NCBI RefSeq assembly: GCF_026625985.1
Contig: NZ_CP113116.1
Coordinates: 4,464,001 to 4,528,000 of the forward strand
Origin: Mycobacterium sp. Aquia_213
Lineage (GTDB): Bacteria; Actinomycetota; Actinomycetes; Mycobacteriales; Mycobacteriaceae
Direction: 5' to 3'
DNA: 64,000 nucleotides
Positions 7,850 through 15,952 of the stretch are shown here, piece after piece. The notes beneath the pieces were generated by a model that was given only the letters and a program-made list of their open reading frames with translations, made no database searches and was not told the DNA's origin. A program made the position numbers and the translations under genes. How positions within the stretch are numbered: the stretch's first letter is position 1; each line of letters begins with the position of its first letter.

Positions 7850-8479
7850 TCACTGACGCGACCGAGATGGCCTCCGCCCGCGGCGCGTTGATCGGGTCTC
7901 GATGGAGTCGAGATGCTTCTCGATCGCCTTGACCACTTCGTTGTGCGCGCCATCGACTCCGACCCCCTCCTCGAGATTCAGGAACTTAGGGATACCCGTC
8001 ACCAGCAGAGCCACCGCCCCCAGCGAAAGACCACCATCGAGGCGCGCCCCTTTGCCGAACTTTCTCGCAAGCGCCTCGACTTCAATCGCCCGCACCTGGT
8101 TCGTGACATCGGCGATGGCGGACTGAATCGACTTACGGTGGTTGCCCAGCGCCAAGAACTCGGTCATGAGGGCGCCGCTTGCTTCGTCCCAGCTGAAGTC
8201 CCACAGCGCATGCAGCGGATCGTCAGAGCGGGCTTCAAGCGCCTTGGCCAACACTGCGAGGTTGCGTCCGGAGTAACGCTGGATAGCGCCGAGAAAGATG
8301 TCGTCAAGGGATGGGAAGTAGTACTGCACGAGGCTTGGTGTCACCCCAGCCTTGGTGGCCAACGCCCGGTAGCTCACGCTGGCGTAACCCTCCTCCAGCA
8401 TCAGCTTCTCTACGGAATCGAGAAGCAAATCGCGAGTCTTGGATGTTTCCGCGCCGACGCGACGGGGCGCTGCTGCCAT
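7850..8479 (-). CDS. TetR-family transcriptional regulator of the island
   Basis: This is a 209-residue regulator. The N-terminal helix-turn-helix region is typical (YASVSYRALATKAGVTPSLVQYYF, about residues 32-55), and the C-terminal half is a variable helical ligand domain. I chose ATG 8479-8477 because a GGAAGTGAGGTG site precedes it; the frame extends to 8521. An operator-like site lies at 8525-8540, between this gene and the divergent NTF2-like gene, so it probably represses itself and the island's other promoters. The C-terminal tail is very basic. The ligand is unknown but is likely the substrate or product of the SDR/P450 enzymes. Confidence 0.88.
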   Translation of the reverse strand: MAAAPRRVGAETSKTRDLLLDSVEKLMLEEGYASVSYRALATKAGVTPSLVQYYFPSLDDIFLGAIQRYSGRNLAVLAKALEARSDDPLHALWDFSWDEASGALMTEFLALGNHRKSIQSAIADVTNQVRAIEVEALARKFGKGARLDGGLSLGAVALLVTGIPKFLNLEEGVGVDGAHNEVVKAIEKHLDSIETRSTRRGRRPSRSRQ

Positions 8480-8524
8480 GGTCACCTCACTTCCAGTTGA
8501 AGCTATTTTCACACTCGCCATCCG

Positions 8525-8540
8525 CTGTACACTCGTATAG
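8525..8540. promoter_or_regulatory. TetR-type operator between regulator and NTF2-like gene
   Basis: CTGTACACTCGTATAG matches the island's perfect operator palindrome (CTGTACGATCGTACAG) in 13 of 16 positions. It lies in the divergent promoter region between the TetR gene and the NTF2-like gene, the position expected for autoregulation. Confidence 0.65.
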
Positions 8541-8601
8541 TCTCACAGTCGTGCGCTGTTGCCGTGCTTAACGGCCGCGGCGCCCGACGACCAGGAGACG
8601 C

Positions 8602-9165
8602 ATGACTGCCGACACCGACCTCAGCATTCTGCGGCGCGACGTCCGGTACTTACTTGATCGCACCGCAATTCACGACTGCATCGCACGGCACGCACGGGGT
8701 TGCGATCGCCACGACGCGGACCTCATCAGCGCGGCATACCATGAAGACGGCGTCGACGAGCATGGCTTTGCGGTCAACTCGGGACCCGACTACGGAGACT
8801 GGGCCAACAAGACTCACGCCGAGACTTCGATCGTGCATACCCACAACATCACCACGCAATCGATCGAGATCGACGGCGACACTGCGCATGCCGAGAGCTA
8901 CGTTATCGTCGTCCTCATCGGTCCCGATGGTGGCAGCGCGCAATTCATCACGGGCCGCTACTTGGATCGGTTGGAACGTCGAGATGGCGAGTGGCGCATA
9001 GTTGTTCGCCGGTCAACTGTAGAGGGAATGTTTCTAGCCGATGCCCGCGTGTTGCATTCGAGATTCTTTAGGGAGAAGGGTTACCTAGTCGGCACCCGCG
9101 ATCGCCAGGACTTGTCCTACGAACGGCCGCTGACGATCACGAGCCCGGCGCCGGCCCGCTGGTAG
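8602..9165 (+). CDS. NTF2/SnoaL-like fold protein
   Basis: The 187-residue protein of the nuclear transport factor 2 superfamily (SnoaL_4-like) is recognised from LLDRTAIHDCIARHARGCDRHDADLISAAYHEDG at the start and the late RYLDRLERRDGEWRIVVRR strand pair. Members include small isomerases, dehydratases and hydroxylase partners with a cone-shaped pocket. A histidine and aspartates in the first helices could be catalytic, but no reaction can be assigned. The ATG start has a GGAG-containing leader. It is transcribed away from the TetR gene and shares its operator region, and converges with the third SDR. Confidence 0.8.
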   Translation: MTADTDLSILRRDVRYLLDRTAIHDCIARHARGCDRHDADLISAAYHEDGVDEHGFAVNSGPDYGDWANKTHAETSIVHTHNITTQSIEIDGDTAHAESYVIVVLIGPDGGSAQFITGRYLDRLERRDGEWRIVVRRSTVEGMFLADARVLHSRFFREKGYLVGTRDRQDLSYERPLTITSPAPARW

Positions 9166-9235
9166 ATGATGAATGGAGCCGAAGGGAACGAAGCCGCGAT
9201 CTGCGTGGGTCAGAACGTAGTCGTCATGCTGGTGT

Positions 9236-10006
9236 TCAAATGCCAGCAGGCCCAGGCGCGCCGTGCATGTACAGCGTTTGACCCGAACAGAAACTCGATG
9301 CATCGGACGCGAAGAACAGCACCCCATATCCGATTTCATCTGGCTCGCCCAGGCGCCCCAAGCCATTTGTCATGGCGATCGCCTCGGGGTCGAGCCCATA
9401 GCGGGCCGCGTCGTCCGTCAACGTCGCTGCACGTACGGCTCCCACGGCAATCGCATTGACGCGAATACCCTTACGAGCCCAGGCGCCCGCCATCGACCCA
9501 GTTAAGTTGTTGACGGCCGCCTTCGCCGCACCGTACGGGGCGGCGTGCGGCATGCCCAACAGGCTCGCTCCAGACGAGATGTTCACGATGGCGCCCTTGC
9601 CTTGCTTGATCATCGGCGTGGCCGCGGCGCGGGAGAGATACCAGACGGCACCGAAGTTGAGGGCGAGTGTGCGTTCGAAGTCGTCGTCCGGCCACTTCAA
9701 TATGGACTTGGTCTCCGCGCCGCCCGCACAATTCACCAGGATGTCAATGCGGCCAAACTCCTGCAGCGTTGCGTCGATAAGTCCCTGACATGCTTCGGCA
9801 GTGGTGACGTCGGTGGACACCGCGATTGCTCGCCTCCCAAGAGCTTGCGCCTCTTTGGCGGTCGATTCGAGCGGATCGGGACGACGACCAGCGAGCACGA
9901 CATCGGCTCCATGCTCGGCGAGCACCAGTGCCGAACCTCGCCCAATTCCAGTGCCACCGCCCGTGATCAGCGCAACCCGACCTTCGAGAGAGAACCGATC
10001 GCTCAC
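9236..10006 (-). CDS. Short-chain dehydrogenase/reductase
   Basis: This 256-residue classical SDR has the TGGGTGIGRG cofactor loop, NCAGG in place of NNAG, serine in ISSGAS, and the YGAAK active-site pair. The arginine-containing AGRRPDP segment after the second strand suggests NADP preference. The GTG start at 10006 has GGAGG about ten bases upstream. It is divergent from the P450 gene and shares with it the operator region 10032-10069, so the two are probably co-induced. A chain of hydroxylation by the P450 followed by oxidation by one or more SDRs is plausible, but the substrate is unknown. Confidence 0.86.
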   Translation of the reverse strand: MSDRFSLEGRVALITGGGTGIGRGSALVLAEHGADVVLAGRRPDPLESTAKEAQALGRRAIAVSTDVTTAEACQGLIDATLQEFGRIDILVNCAGGAETKSILKWPDDDFERTLALNFGAVWYLSRAAATPMIKQGKGAIVNISSGASLLGMPHAAPYGAAKAAVNNLTGSMAGAWARKGIRVNAIAVGAVRAATLTDDAARYGLDPEAIAMTNGLGRLGEPDEIGYGVLFFASDASSFCSGQTLYMHGAPGPAGI

Positions 10007-10031
10007 CTGACCATTCCTCCGTTCGTGTTGA

Positions 10032-10069
10032 CTGTACGATCGTACAGCAGATGCTATATGGTCGTACAG
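10032..10069. promoter_or_regulatory. Perfect operator palindrome plus second site, SDR/P450 divergent promoter
   Basis: 10032-10047 is the perfect 16-bp palindrome CTGTACGATCGTACAG. 10054-10069 (CTATATGGTCGTACAG) matches it in 13 of 16 positions, 22 bases further on, about two helical turns. The pair lies between the divergent SDR (start 10006) and P450 (start 10089) genes and overlaps the TATATGG sequence that could be a -10 element. Confidence 0.78.
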
Positions 10070-10088
10070 TAGCGGATGAGGAGAGACG

Positions 10089-11279
10089 TTGAGCGAGCAG
10101 CTTTATTACGACCCGTGGGATGTCGAGATTGATCTCGATCCCTATCCGATCTACCGACGACTACGGGACAATGCACCGCTCTATCACAACGAGCGCCATG
10201 ACTTCTGGGGAGTGAGCCGTTATGCCGATGTCGAGGCGGCCCTTAAAGATACGAATAGGCTTAGCTCAGCCAAAGGCGACATCCTTGAGGTAGTCAAGAC
10301 CGATCCGGTAATGCCGCCTGGGGTTTTCATCAATGAGGACCCTCCTTTGCACACCATCCATCGTGCGTTGGTATCGCGAGCCTTCATGCCGAAGAAGATG
10401 CGGGCACTTGAAGACAAAGTGCGCACGTTCTGTAAAACCTGCCTCGATCCGCTGACCGACAGGCAGAGCTTCGACTTCGTCATCGATCTGGGGCGCGAAC
10501 TGCCGATGCGCACGATAGGCATGCTCGCCGGCATCCCCGACTCCGAACAACCATCGGTGCGCGCCGAGGCACATCGCGTCCTGCGGAACGAGCCGGGCAA
10601 ACCCCTGTCGGTGGACAAAGACCACTACTTCGACGGCGACATGTTCACCGAGTACGTCGCCTGGCGCGAGAAGAATCCATCCGACGATCTGATTACAGAG
10701 CTACTCAACGTCGAGTTCGAGGACGAGACCGGGAAGACGCGTCGGTTGACCAAACAGGAACTGTTGATATTTCTGACGGTCGTCGCAGGCGCTGGCGTGG
10801 AAACCACGGGTCGATTGTTCGGGTGGATGGGCAAAGTGTTGGCCGAGCATCCCGATCAACGCAAGGAACTCGTCAACGATCACTCCCTGATCCCTGTCGC
10901 AATCGAAGAACTCCTGCGCTTCGAGCCGCCTGGTCCACATGTCGCCCGGTACGTCGCAACCGAAGATGTGTCGTTCCAAGACCAGACGGTACCGGCCGGC
11001 AGCGCACTGCTCATGATGCTGGCCTCCGCCAATCGCGACGACCGCCACTTCGATGATCCCGATCGCTTCGATATCCACCGAAAGCCCGGCGCGCACCTGA
11101 CCTTCGGCCGCGGAGCCCACTTCTGCGTGGGAGCCCCTCTGGCCCGACTGGAGGGCCGGGTGGCACTGGAAGAGGTACTCAAGCGATTCCCAGAATGGCA
11201 GGTCGACCTTGACAACGCCCGCCGCTCGCGCACGTCGACTGTGCGGGGGTGGGACTCTATGCCCGCAATCGTCGGCTGA
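10089..11279 (+). CDS. Cytochrome P450
   Basis: The 396-residue soluble bacterial P450 activates O2 at a haem-thiolate centre to hydroxylate a hydrophobic substrate. The I-helix motif GAGVETT, the K-helix ExxR (EELLR) and the haem loop FGRGAHFCVGAPLAR with the axial cysteine are all present. The start is TTG, with GAGGAGAG four bases upstream. The expected redox partner (ferredoxin and reductase) is not in the island; FprA is encoded about 10 kb away in the core genome. It is transcribed from the operator-controlled divergent promoter with the SDR at 9236-10006. I cannot name the CYP family. Confidence 0.93.
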   Translation: MSEQLYYDPWDVEIDLDPYPIYRRLRDNAPLYHNERHDFWGVSRYADVEAALKDTNRLSSAKGDILEVVKTDPVMPPGVFINEDPPLHTIHRALVSRAFMPKKMRALEDKVRTFCKTCLDPLTDRQSFDFVIDLGRELPMRTIGMLAGIPDSEQPSVRAEAHRVLRNEPGKPLSVDKDHYFDGDMFTEYVAWREKNPSDDLITELLNVEFEDETGKTRRLTKQELLIFLTVVAGAGVETTGRLFGWMGKVLAEHPDQRKELVNDHSLIPVAIEELLRFEPPGPHVARYVATEDVSFQDQTVPAGSALLMMLASANRDDRHFDDPDRFDIHRKPGAHLTFGRGAHFCVGAPLARLEGRVALEEVLKRFPEWQVDLDNARRSRTSTVRGWDSMPAIVG

Positions 11280-11381
11280 CGCCGGCTAGCTCGTACGACA
11301 GAGTCCGGCCATCCTGGTATTGCCCGGGCCGGAGGCGCGCGCACCAACCCGGGACAGCAGGGCCATGAATGTTGATGAAAT

Positions 11382-11415
11382 AAGAAAACTGGCCAGAGCT
11401 TGTGGCTCTGACCAG
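11382..11415 (-). terminator. Intrinsic terminator of ssrA
   Basis: Read on the minus strand, CTGGTCAGAGC, a CACAA loop and GCTCTGGCCAG form an 11-pair stem (one G-T pair) followed by TTTTCTTATT. It lies directly behind the tmRNA 3' end. A diverged copy with the same AAGAAAACTGGCCAG flank lies at 5731-5765. Confidence 0.82.
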
Positions 11416-11418
11416 CAT

Positions 11419-11449
11419 CTTCTTGTGGAGCTGCCGGGAATCGAACCCG
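11419..11449. repeat. tmRNA 3' end, proximal att-like repeat
   Basis: These 31 bases, identical to 5796-5826 and in the same orientation, cover the T-arm and acceptor strand of the intact ssrA gene plus seven bases beyond. This is the proximal junction of the island: the copy here keeps tmRNA complete. Confidence 0.8.
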
Positions 11450-11791
11450 GGTCCTACGGCATTCCCTCAAGGCTTCTCCGTGCGCAGTTCGCTATGCCTC
11501 TACTCGGATCTCCTGATCACGCGAACTAGCCAGGATGACGATCCCAGTCGCTGTTTGATGTCCCCACGGGTCCCGCGACCGAACCCGTGGGTGGGTCCCT
11601 CTAGCTGATGCCAGGGTCCGGGCCGAGGGCGCTCCCGGTCTGACAGACACGCAATCGCTTAGGCAGCGAGAGCGTAGTCGCGCTGATGAGAATCGGCGCT
11701 TATAAGGTTGCAACGACGCTTACGGTGGTCTCTTGCCTGCACCGGCACGCTTCCCTTGATTCGATGCGCGAAGTCGAAACCGTTCAGCCCC
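11426..11791 (-). ncRNA. ssrA: tmRNA (ssrA)
   Basis: This transfer-messenger RNA of about 366 nucleotides rescues stalled ribosomes together with SmpB, encoded about 4 kb away. The 5' end GGGGCTG pairs with the 3' strand CAGCTCC, the GGTTTCGAC hallmark follows the 5' strand, and the T-arm reads GGGTTCGATTCCC. The tag frame near 11697-11659 encodes ADSHQRDYALAA and ends in TAA, which matches the mycobacterial tag as I remember it. A GC-rich pseudoknot region (CCCACGGGTTCGG with CGCGGGACCCGTGGG) is visible. The terminal CCA is not encoded (CAA is present), so it would be added after processing. Its 3' end is the junction of the genomic island. Confidence 0.96.
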
Positions 11792-11907
11792 TTGTCTTGT
11801 GTTTTCGCGCTCTATCTTTTTGCACCCACCGCTTTTCGGCAGGACACTCCATTGTACGGCCCTACCAACCAGCGGCAACGGAATTATCTTCCCGTGCCAG
11901 GCTGCGG

Positions 11908-12753
11908 TCAGATCACGAAGTTCAGCCGCTCGACGATCCGTGCCGCGACGTCCCTGTCACCAGCGAGTTCGACGTCTTGCGGGCGCGCGGGGCACATCGG
12001 GCGCCCGCCGGCGAGCCGGGTGAACTGCAGCGCGTCCACCCGCACGGTGGCGGTCGGCTCCTGCTCGCCGAAATCAGCCACCACCTGGGCGCGCCCGTCG
12101 ACAGTGACGCGGATGCTGCGCGCCAGCGGACCGGTCAGGTCGAAATGGATGCGGGAACCGTCGGGCGCTTTGGCGAGTTTGCCGACGACGAAGCCCAGGG
12201 TGGCAGCGACCTCATCCAGCGATAGCCGCGACGCCGCCCCGGCCAGCTCCGCATCCGAGGACGGCCGCTGAATCGCCAGGCGGATGTCTTGCTCGTGCAT
12301 CCAGCAGTCGAAGACCCGGATCCGCATGAACCGTCCATAACTCTCCGGCCCCGCGGGCGTGATCGTCTCGGTGTTCCAGGTTTCCTCGGACATGTCCTGC
12401 AGGACCTTGCGGCGACCTTCGGTCACCACGCGGAATTGCTCGAGAACACTGCCACTGGATTGGGTGCCGAGGTGGCGGACCCAGCACTCGTTCATCGCCC
12501 CGATGTCGTTGCGCACATGGTCGAGCGCCTTGACGTCGATGTCGGGTTCGGGCGCGGCGATGCCCGCGAGGAACGATTCGGTGCCGATGATGTGCGACAC
12601 CACGCCTTGCACGTCCCAGCCCGGCAGCGGCGTCGCCGCCCGCCACTGCGCCTCGGGCAACCCCGCGAGCAGCGCATCGATGGAGTCCCACACCGCGAAC
12701 AGACCGTTCAGCACGTCGGACTTGTCGAGAATGGTGACAACACGCGTGGCCAT
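11908..12753 (-). CDS. Maleylpyruvate isomerase family, mycothiol-dependent enzyme
   Basis: The 281-residue protein has an N-terminal DinB-like four-helix metal-binding domain and a C-terminal sterol-carrier-like domain, the layout of mycothiol-dependent isomerases and related MDMPI proteins. Candidate metal ligands are the histidines in VVSHIIG and in WMHEQDIR with an intervening acidic residue. It occupies the position of Rv3099c upstream of the smpB block, by memory of gene order. The ATG start is clear. The reaction is unknown; many members of this family in actinobacteria have no assigned substrate. Confidence 0.82.
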   Translation of the reverse strand: MATRVVTILDKSDVLNGLFAVWDSIDALLAGLPEAQWRAATPLPGWDVQGVVSHIIGTESFLAGIAAPEPDIDVKALDHVRNDIGAMNECWVRHLGTQSSGSVLEQFRVVTEGRRKVLQDMSEETWNTETITPAGPESYGRFMRIRVFDCWMHEQDIRLAIQRPSSDAELAGAASRLSLDEVAATLGFVVGKLAKAPDGSRIHFDLTGPLARSIRVTVDGRAQVVADFGEQEPTATVRVDALQFTRLAGGRPMCPARPQDVELAGDRDVAARIVERLNFVI

Positions 12754-12771
12754 GGTCGGATGCTAGGCCGA

Positions 12772-13809
12772 TTAACGACCGAACGTTAGCCCCACTCGCG
12801 TCAGAATCAGGCCCGCGATCGTCAACATGACCGCTACCGCGGTCGCCCAGGTCAATCCACCGAAGGCGGTAACCCAGGCCCCGAGGCCGATCACGAGCAA
12901 CGCATGGACCAGGCGGGCAACGACAAAGCCCCGCTCCCGTAAGACCGACACGAGCACTGGGCGGGGTATGGCGTACAGGAGCCGACCAAGAATGACGATC
13001 AGCGCCGCGGTGAGCACTCCGGTAGCCACCCGAAGCGTCACCGTGGAATGACCGTCGTCGTGGCTGAACCCGACGAATTGGATCAGCACCGCCAACACGG
13101 TGGCAACGACCGTCAACCGGCGCAACATCTTCGCGAGCACCGCGCCGATATTCCTGCGGACGAGGTCGCCCAGTGCCGGATCGCTGCCCGCGGCACCGAG
13201 AAACCCGCGCAGGGCGTGGCCGAACTTGCCGCGCTGCAAGCGATTGACCGCCATATTGTTCAGCGCCGCGGCATGGCTTGCATCCAGCGCCAACGCCTGC
13301 CGGTACGACTCGGTCGATTCCCCGATGCGGCCCAGATCATGCAGGATCGAGCCCCGCAGCACGAGCCCGTCGGGACTCGCGGGGTCAAGCCGCAACGCCT
13401 CGTCGACGACCACCAGCGCCGAATGCAATTGGCGGGACTTTTGCAGCAGTCGAGCGTAAACCCGGTGTTGCAGAGGCTCATTCGGATGAGTTTTCACTCC
13501 CTGCCAAGCCATCCACAGCGCGTCAACGTAGCGGCCGAGGCCATCGAGCGACAACGCGTAGATCCGCATGGCCAATTCGTGCTGCGGTGCGACAGCCAAT
13601 GCGGCGTATGCGCTGCGCGAGGCGCCGTCATAGTTTTCGAGCAGGTATTCAGCGCGCGCATGTTGAGCTAATAGGCCGGGATCGTCGGGGTGCTGCGACA
13701 GCGAACGCCGCAGAACATCCCGACCGCGTTCATAATTTTCGGTGTCGAAGTACGCCTCGGCAATGTGAATGGCTTGGTCGGCTTGGTCGACACCGGGCTC
13801 CGATGTCAT
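12772..13809 (-). CDS. TPR-repeat protein with C-terminal membrane helices
   Basis: This 345-residue protein has about 210 residues of tetratricopeptide repeats (for example AEYLLENYDGASRSAYAALA and GSILHDLGRIGESTESYRQA), then a hydrophobic C-terminal third with about four membrane helices. The TPR part would face the cytoplasm as a protein-binding platform. It starts six bases after the stop of the AAA+ ATPase gene, so the two are one operon and probably one complex. I do not know a named family for the pair. Compared with the M. tuberculosis order I remember, both genes seem inserted between the Rv3099c-like gene and smpB. Confidence 0.8.
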   Translation of the reverse strand: MTSEPGVDQADQAIHIAEAYFDTENYERGRDVLRRSLSQHPDDPGLLAQHARAEYLLENYDGASRSAYAALAVAPQHELAMRIYALSLDGLGRYVDALWMAWQGVKTHPNEPLQHRVYARLLQKSRQLHSALVVVDEALRLDPASPDGLVLRGSILHDLGRIGESTESYRQALALDASHAAALNNMAVNRLQRGKFGHALRGFLGAAGSDPALGDLVRRNIGAVLAKMLRRLTVVATVLAVLIQFVGFSHDDGHSTVTLRVATGVLTAALIVILGRLLYAIPRPVLVSVLRERGFVVARLVHALLVIGLGAWVTAFGGLTWATAVAVMLTIAGLILTRVGLTFGR

Positions 13810-13815
13810 CGACGG

Positions 13816-15090
13816 TTACCTAATTTTCCTGCGCCGCAAGTATTTTGCCAGATCGTCGTAGGTCCCGTCGTTGTTGGCGAATTCGACGATGTTGCGCGCG
13901 ACCTCGAACCACGGCCCGGTGCTGGGTCGGATCTGTGCGGCCGCTTCGTCCACGTCGGCCATCGTCACCGGGCGAACCTGTCCGCTGCGCATCGACGCCG
14001 ACATTGCCAATTGCGTTGCGCTGTCGCATATATGCGCAAGATCGGCACCCGAAAAGCCATCGGTACGCTTCGCGATCGATTTCAAATCGATGCCCGCGAC
14101 CGGCCGATCTTTCAGGTGCGAGCGCAGAATCCCGGTCCTGGCCTCGGCGTCGGGCAATCCCACGAAGATCATCCGGTCGAACCGGCCGGGCCGCCGCAGC
14201 GCCGGGTCGACGTCCCAGGGCGCATTCGTGGCACCGAGCACGTACACCCCGTCGTTGATCGACGTGGCCGAGTCCATCTCTTCCAGCAAGGTGTTGACGA
14301 CGGGGCGCATCCCGGAGCTGCCACTCAACGCCGAGCGCCGATGACCTAAGGCATCCAGTTCGTCGAAGAACAGCACGCAAGGCGCGTTGCGGCGCGCGCT
14401 GTCGAAAACCGAACGGATGCTGCGTTCGCTCTCCCCGAACCAATGGTGCAGAACGTCGGCGATCCCCACCTGATAGAAGTTCGCCCCGAGTTCACCGGAA
14501 ATAGCTTTGGCGATATAGGTTTTGCCGCAGCCGGGCGGCCCGTAGAGCAACAGGCCACCGCGTGCCGAGACCTTGTATGCCTTCATCAACTCGGGATTGC
14601 GGATCGGGCCGAGCAGTGAAAGTTCAATCTGCCGTTTGACATCGGTCATGCCCGCGACATCATCGAGCCGCACTCCACTGCGCTCCAGGACGTCGAAGTC
14701 GCCTTCGTTGACGACATCGGCGGGCGCCTCGACGAAAGCCGGCTCGATGATGTCGGCGACTTGCCGCTCGGCGCTAGACCAATCGAACTGGGCATCGCCG
14801 GCAGATCGCCCCGTCACGGGTGCCCCCTCGGCTGCCGACTGCGCAGGCGCCGCAAGCGCCGTGCTGCAGCGCTGTACCAGGCTCAGCGCGTTGGCGTTGC
14901 CGGCGTCCTGACTCAGCGCCGCGCTGCAATGGCCCAGCGCCTCCGCGTAGCGCCCCCGGTCCGCCAGCAAACCGGCCAGATGCAACCGCAACTCGACCAC
15001 ATCGGGGCTGCGTTCCACGGCAGCGGCCAGCTCCCGAATTACCGGGTCTTCACCCAACGTTTTCTCCCGACCTAGTCCCGCCGGGACCAT
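13816..15090 (-). CDS. AAA+ ATPase with N-terminal TPR-like segment (CDC48/FtsH type)
   Basis: The 424-residue protein has a short TPR-like region (about 17-75), a linker and one AAA+ module. Walker A is GPPGCGKT (184-191), Walker B is VLFFDELDA (239-247), and the second region of homology is ATNAPWDVDPALRRPGRFD, with arginine fingers near 300-303. The lid carries GFSGADLAHIC, as in the CDC48/katanin/FtsH classical clade. No protease domain follows, so it would act as a remodelling or unfolding ATPase. The start is uncertain: ATG 15090 has no good ribosome site, whereas TTG at 15057 is preceded by GGGAG. Paired with the membrane TPR protein downstream. Confidence 0.87.
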   Translation of the reverse strand: MVPAGLGREKTLGEDPVIRELAAAVERSPDVVELRLHLAGLLADRGRYAEALGHCSAALSQDAGNANALSLVQRCSTALAAPAQSAAEGAPVTGRSAGDAQFDWSSAERQVADIIEPAFVEAPADVVNEGDFDVLERSGVRLDDVAGMTDVKRQIELSLLGPIRNPELMKAYKVSARGGLLLYGPPGCGKTYIAKAISGELGANFYQVGIADVLHHWFGESERSIRSVFDSARRNAPCVLFFDELDALGHRRSALSGSSGMRPVVNTLLEEMDSATSINDGVYVLGATNAPWDVDPALRRPGRFDRMIFVGLPDAEARTGILRSHLKDRPVAGIDLKSIAKRTDGFSGADLAHICDSATQLAMSASMRSGQVRPVTMADVDEAAAQIRPSTGPWFEVARNIVEFANNDGTYDDLAKYLRRRKIR

Positions 15091-15110
15091 AGTAGGTCGC
15101 GCGAGCGAAG

Positions 15111-15899
15111 TTAGTTGGCGGCGATCATGGCCACAGATCCCATGGCCATCACCATGCCTATCCCCTGCCAGCGAGAGACTCGCTCACGCAACACCATCAT
15201 CGCCAGCACGACGGTGGCTGCCGGATACAGCGAAATCATGATGCTGGCCAACGACAGCAGCCATGACTGCAGCGCTATCAACTGGGTCACCAGGGCACAG
15301 ATGTCCAGCAAGGCAATGGCCAGCGCCAGCTTCATCGACTGGCCCCGCGGCAGCCGCAGATTACGTCTCGAGGCGGCCAGCACGGTGATCACCACAGTGG
15401 CAGACAGCCGAGCGAACATCAGCGGCCAAAGCTTGGAGTCGTGCGGCGACTGGTGCAAGAACACCAAGTCCAGCCCGAACGCACACCCGGCCAAAATCGT
15501 GAGCCAGGCCACTTTCGGCGTGAAACGGAACTGCGTCTTGCCTTCGACCGTGGCCTCACGACTGACCAGCATCACCGCGACGATGGCCAGCACGACCCCC
15601 GCCGATGCCGCCGGGCCGGGCCTCTCCCCTAAGGCGACGCCGACCGCCACGGGTACGGCGGCGTTGAGCACGCCCGCCAACGGCGCGACCACCGAGATCG
15701 GGCCGGAGCCGAGTGCGGCGTAGAACGCCCACATGCCGAACGCCTGACCGACGCCGTACAGGCAGCCCCAGAAGATCGCACCGGAATGAATCGGCCCGCC
15801 CACCGCGAGGGCCAGCAGGCCCAGCAACACCGCCTCGACCGGGTACGCGGCGAGCATCACGCGCAGCGCCGCGACCCGCCGAGCCGCTACGCCGCCCAT
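15111..15899 (-). CDS. DMT-superfamily (EamA-like) membrane transporter
   Basis: The integral membrane protein has about nine to ten hydrophobic helices in two related halves, as in drug/metabolite exporters. With ATG at 15899 it has 262 residues, but the family's conserved first helix (an AQLSAVSYGVSDF-like sequence) is encoded in the same frame upstream, back to about 15956, without an ATG, GTG or TTG. The true start may be an unusual codon such as CTG at 15956, overlapping the smpB stop and coupled to it. Substrate unknown. Confidence 0.78.
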   Translation of the reverse strand: MGGVAARRVAALRVMLAAYPVEAVLLGLLALAVGGPIHSGAIFWGCLYGVGQAFGMWAFYAALGSGPISVVAPLAGVLNAAVPVAVGVALGERPGPAASAGVVLAIVAVMLVSREATVEGKTQFRFTPKVAWLTILAGCAFGLDLVFLHQSPHDSKLWPLMFARLSATVVITVLAASRRNLRLPRGQSMKLALAIALLDICALVTQLIALQSWLLSLASIMISLYPAATVVLAMMVLRERVSRWQGIGMVMAMGSVAMIAAN

Positions 15900-15952
15900 A
15901 AAATCGCTGACCCCGTACGAGACGGCGGACAGCTGCGCGTAAGCGGCTCCGA

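Larger units (their letters stand above)
5827..11418. mobile_element. Genomic island at ssrA, about 5.6 kb, no integrase
   Basis: The segment lies between two direct copies of the tmRNA 3' end and contains six genes: three SDR oxidoreductases, a TetR regulator, an NTF2-like protein and a cytochrome P450. All three of its control regions carry the same operator, so it looks like one imported regulatory and metabolic unit. Its genes read by eye as less GC-rich than the flanking core genes, which I did not compute. No integrase, excisionase or transposase frame was found, so the element is either a remnant or was mobilised in trans. Confidence 0.7.

Noticed and set aside
5827..11418. Integrase, excisionase or transposase in the ssrA-linked island
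   Set aside because: All six substantial frames are metabolic or regulatory; none has a recombinase motif and the leftover gaps are too short.
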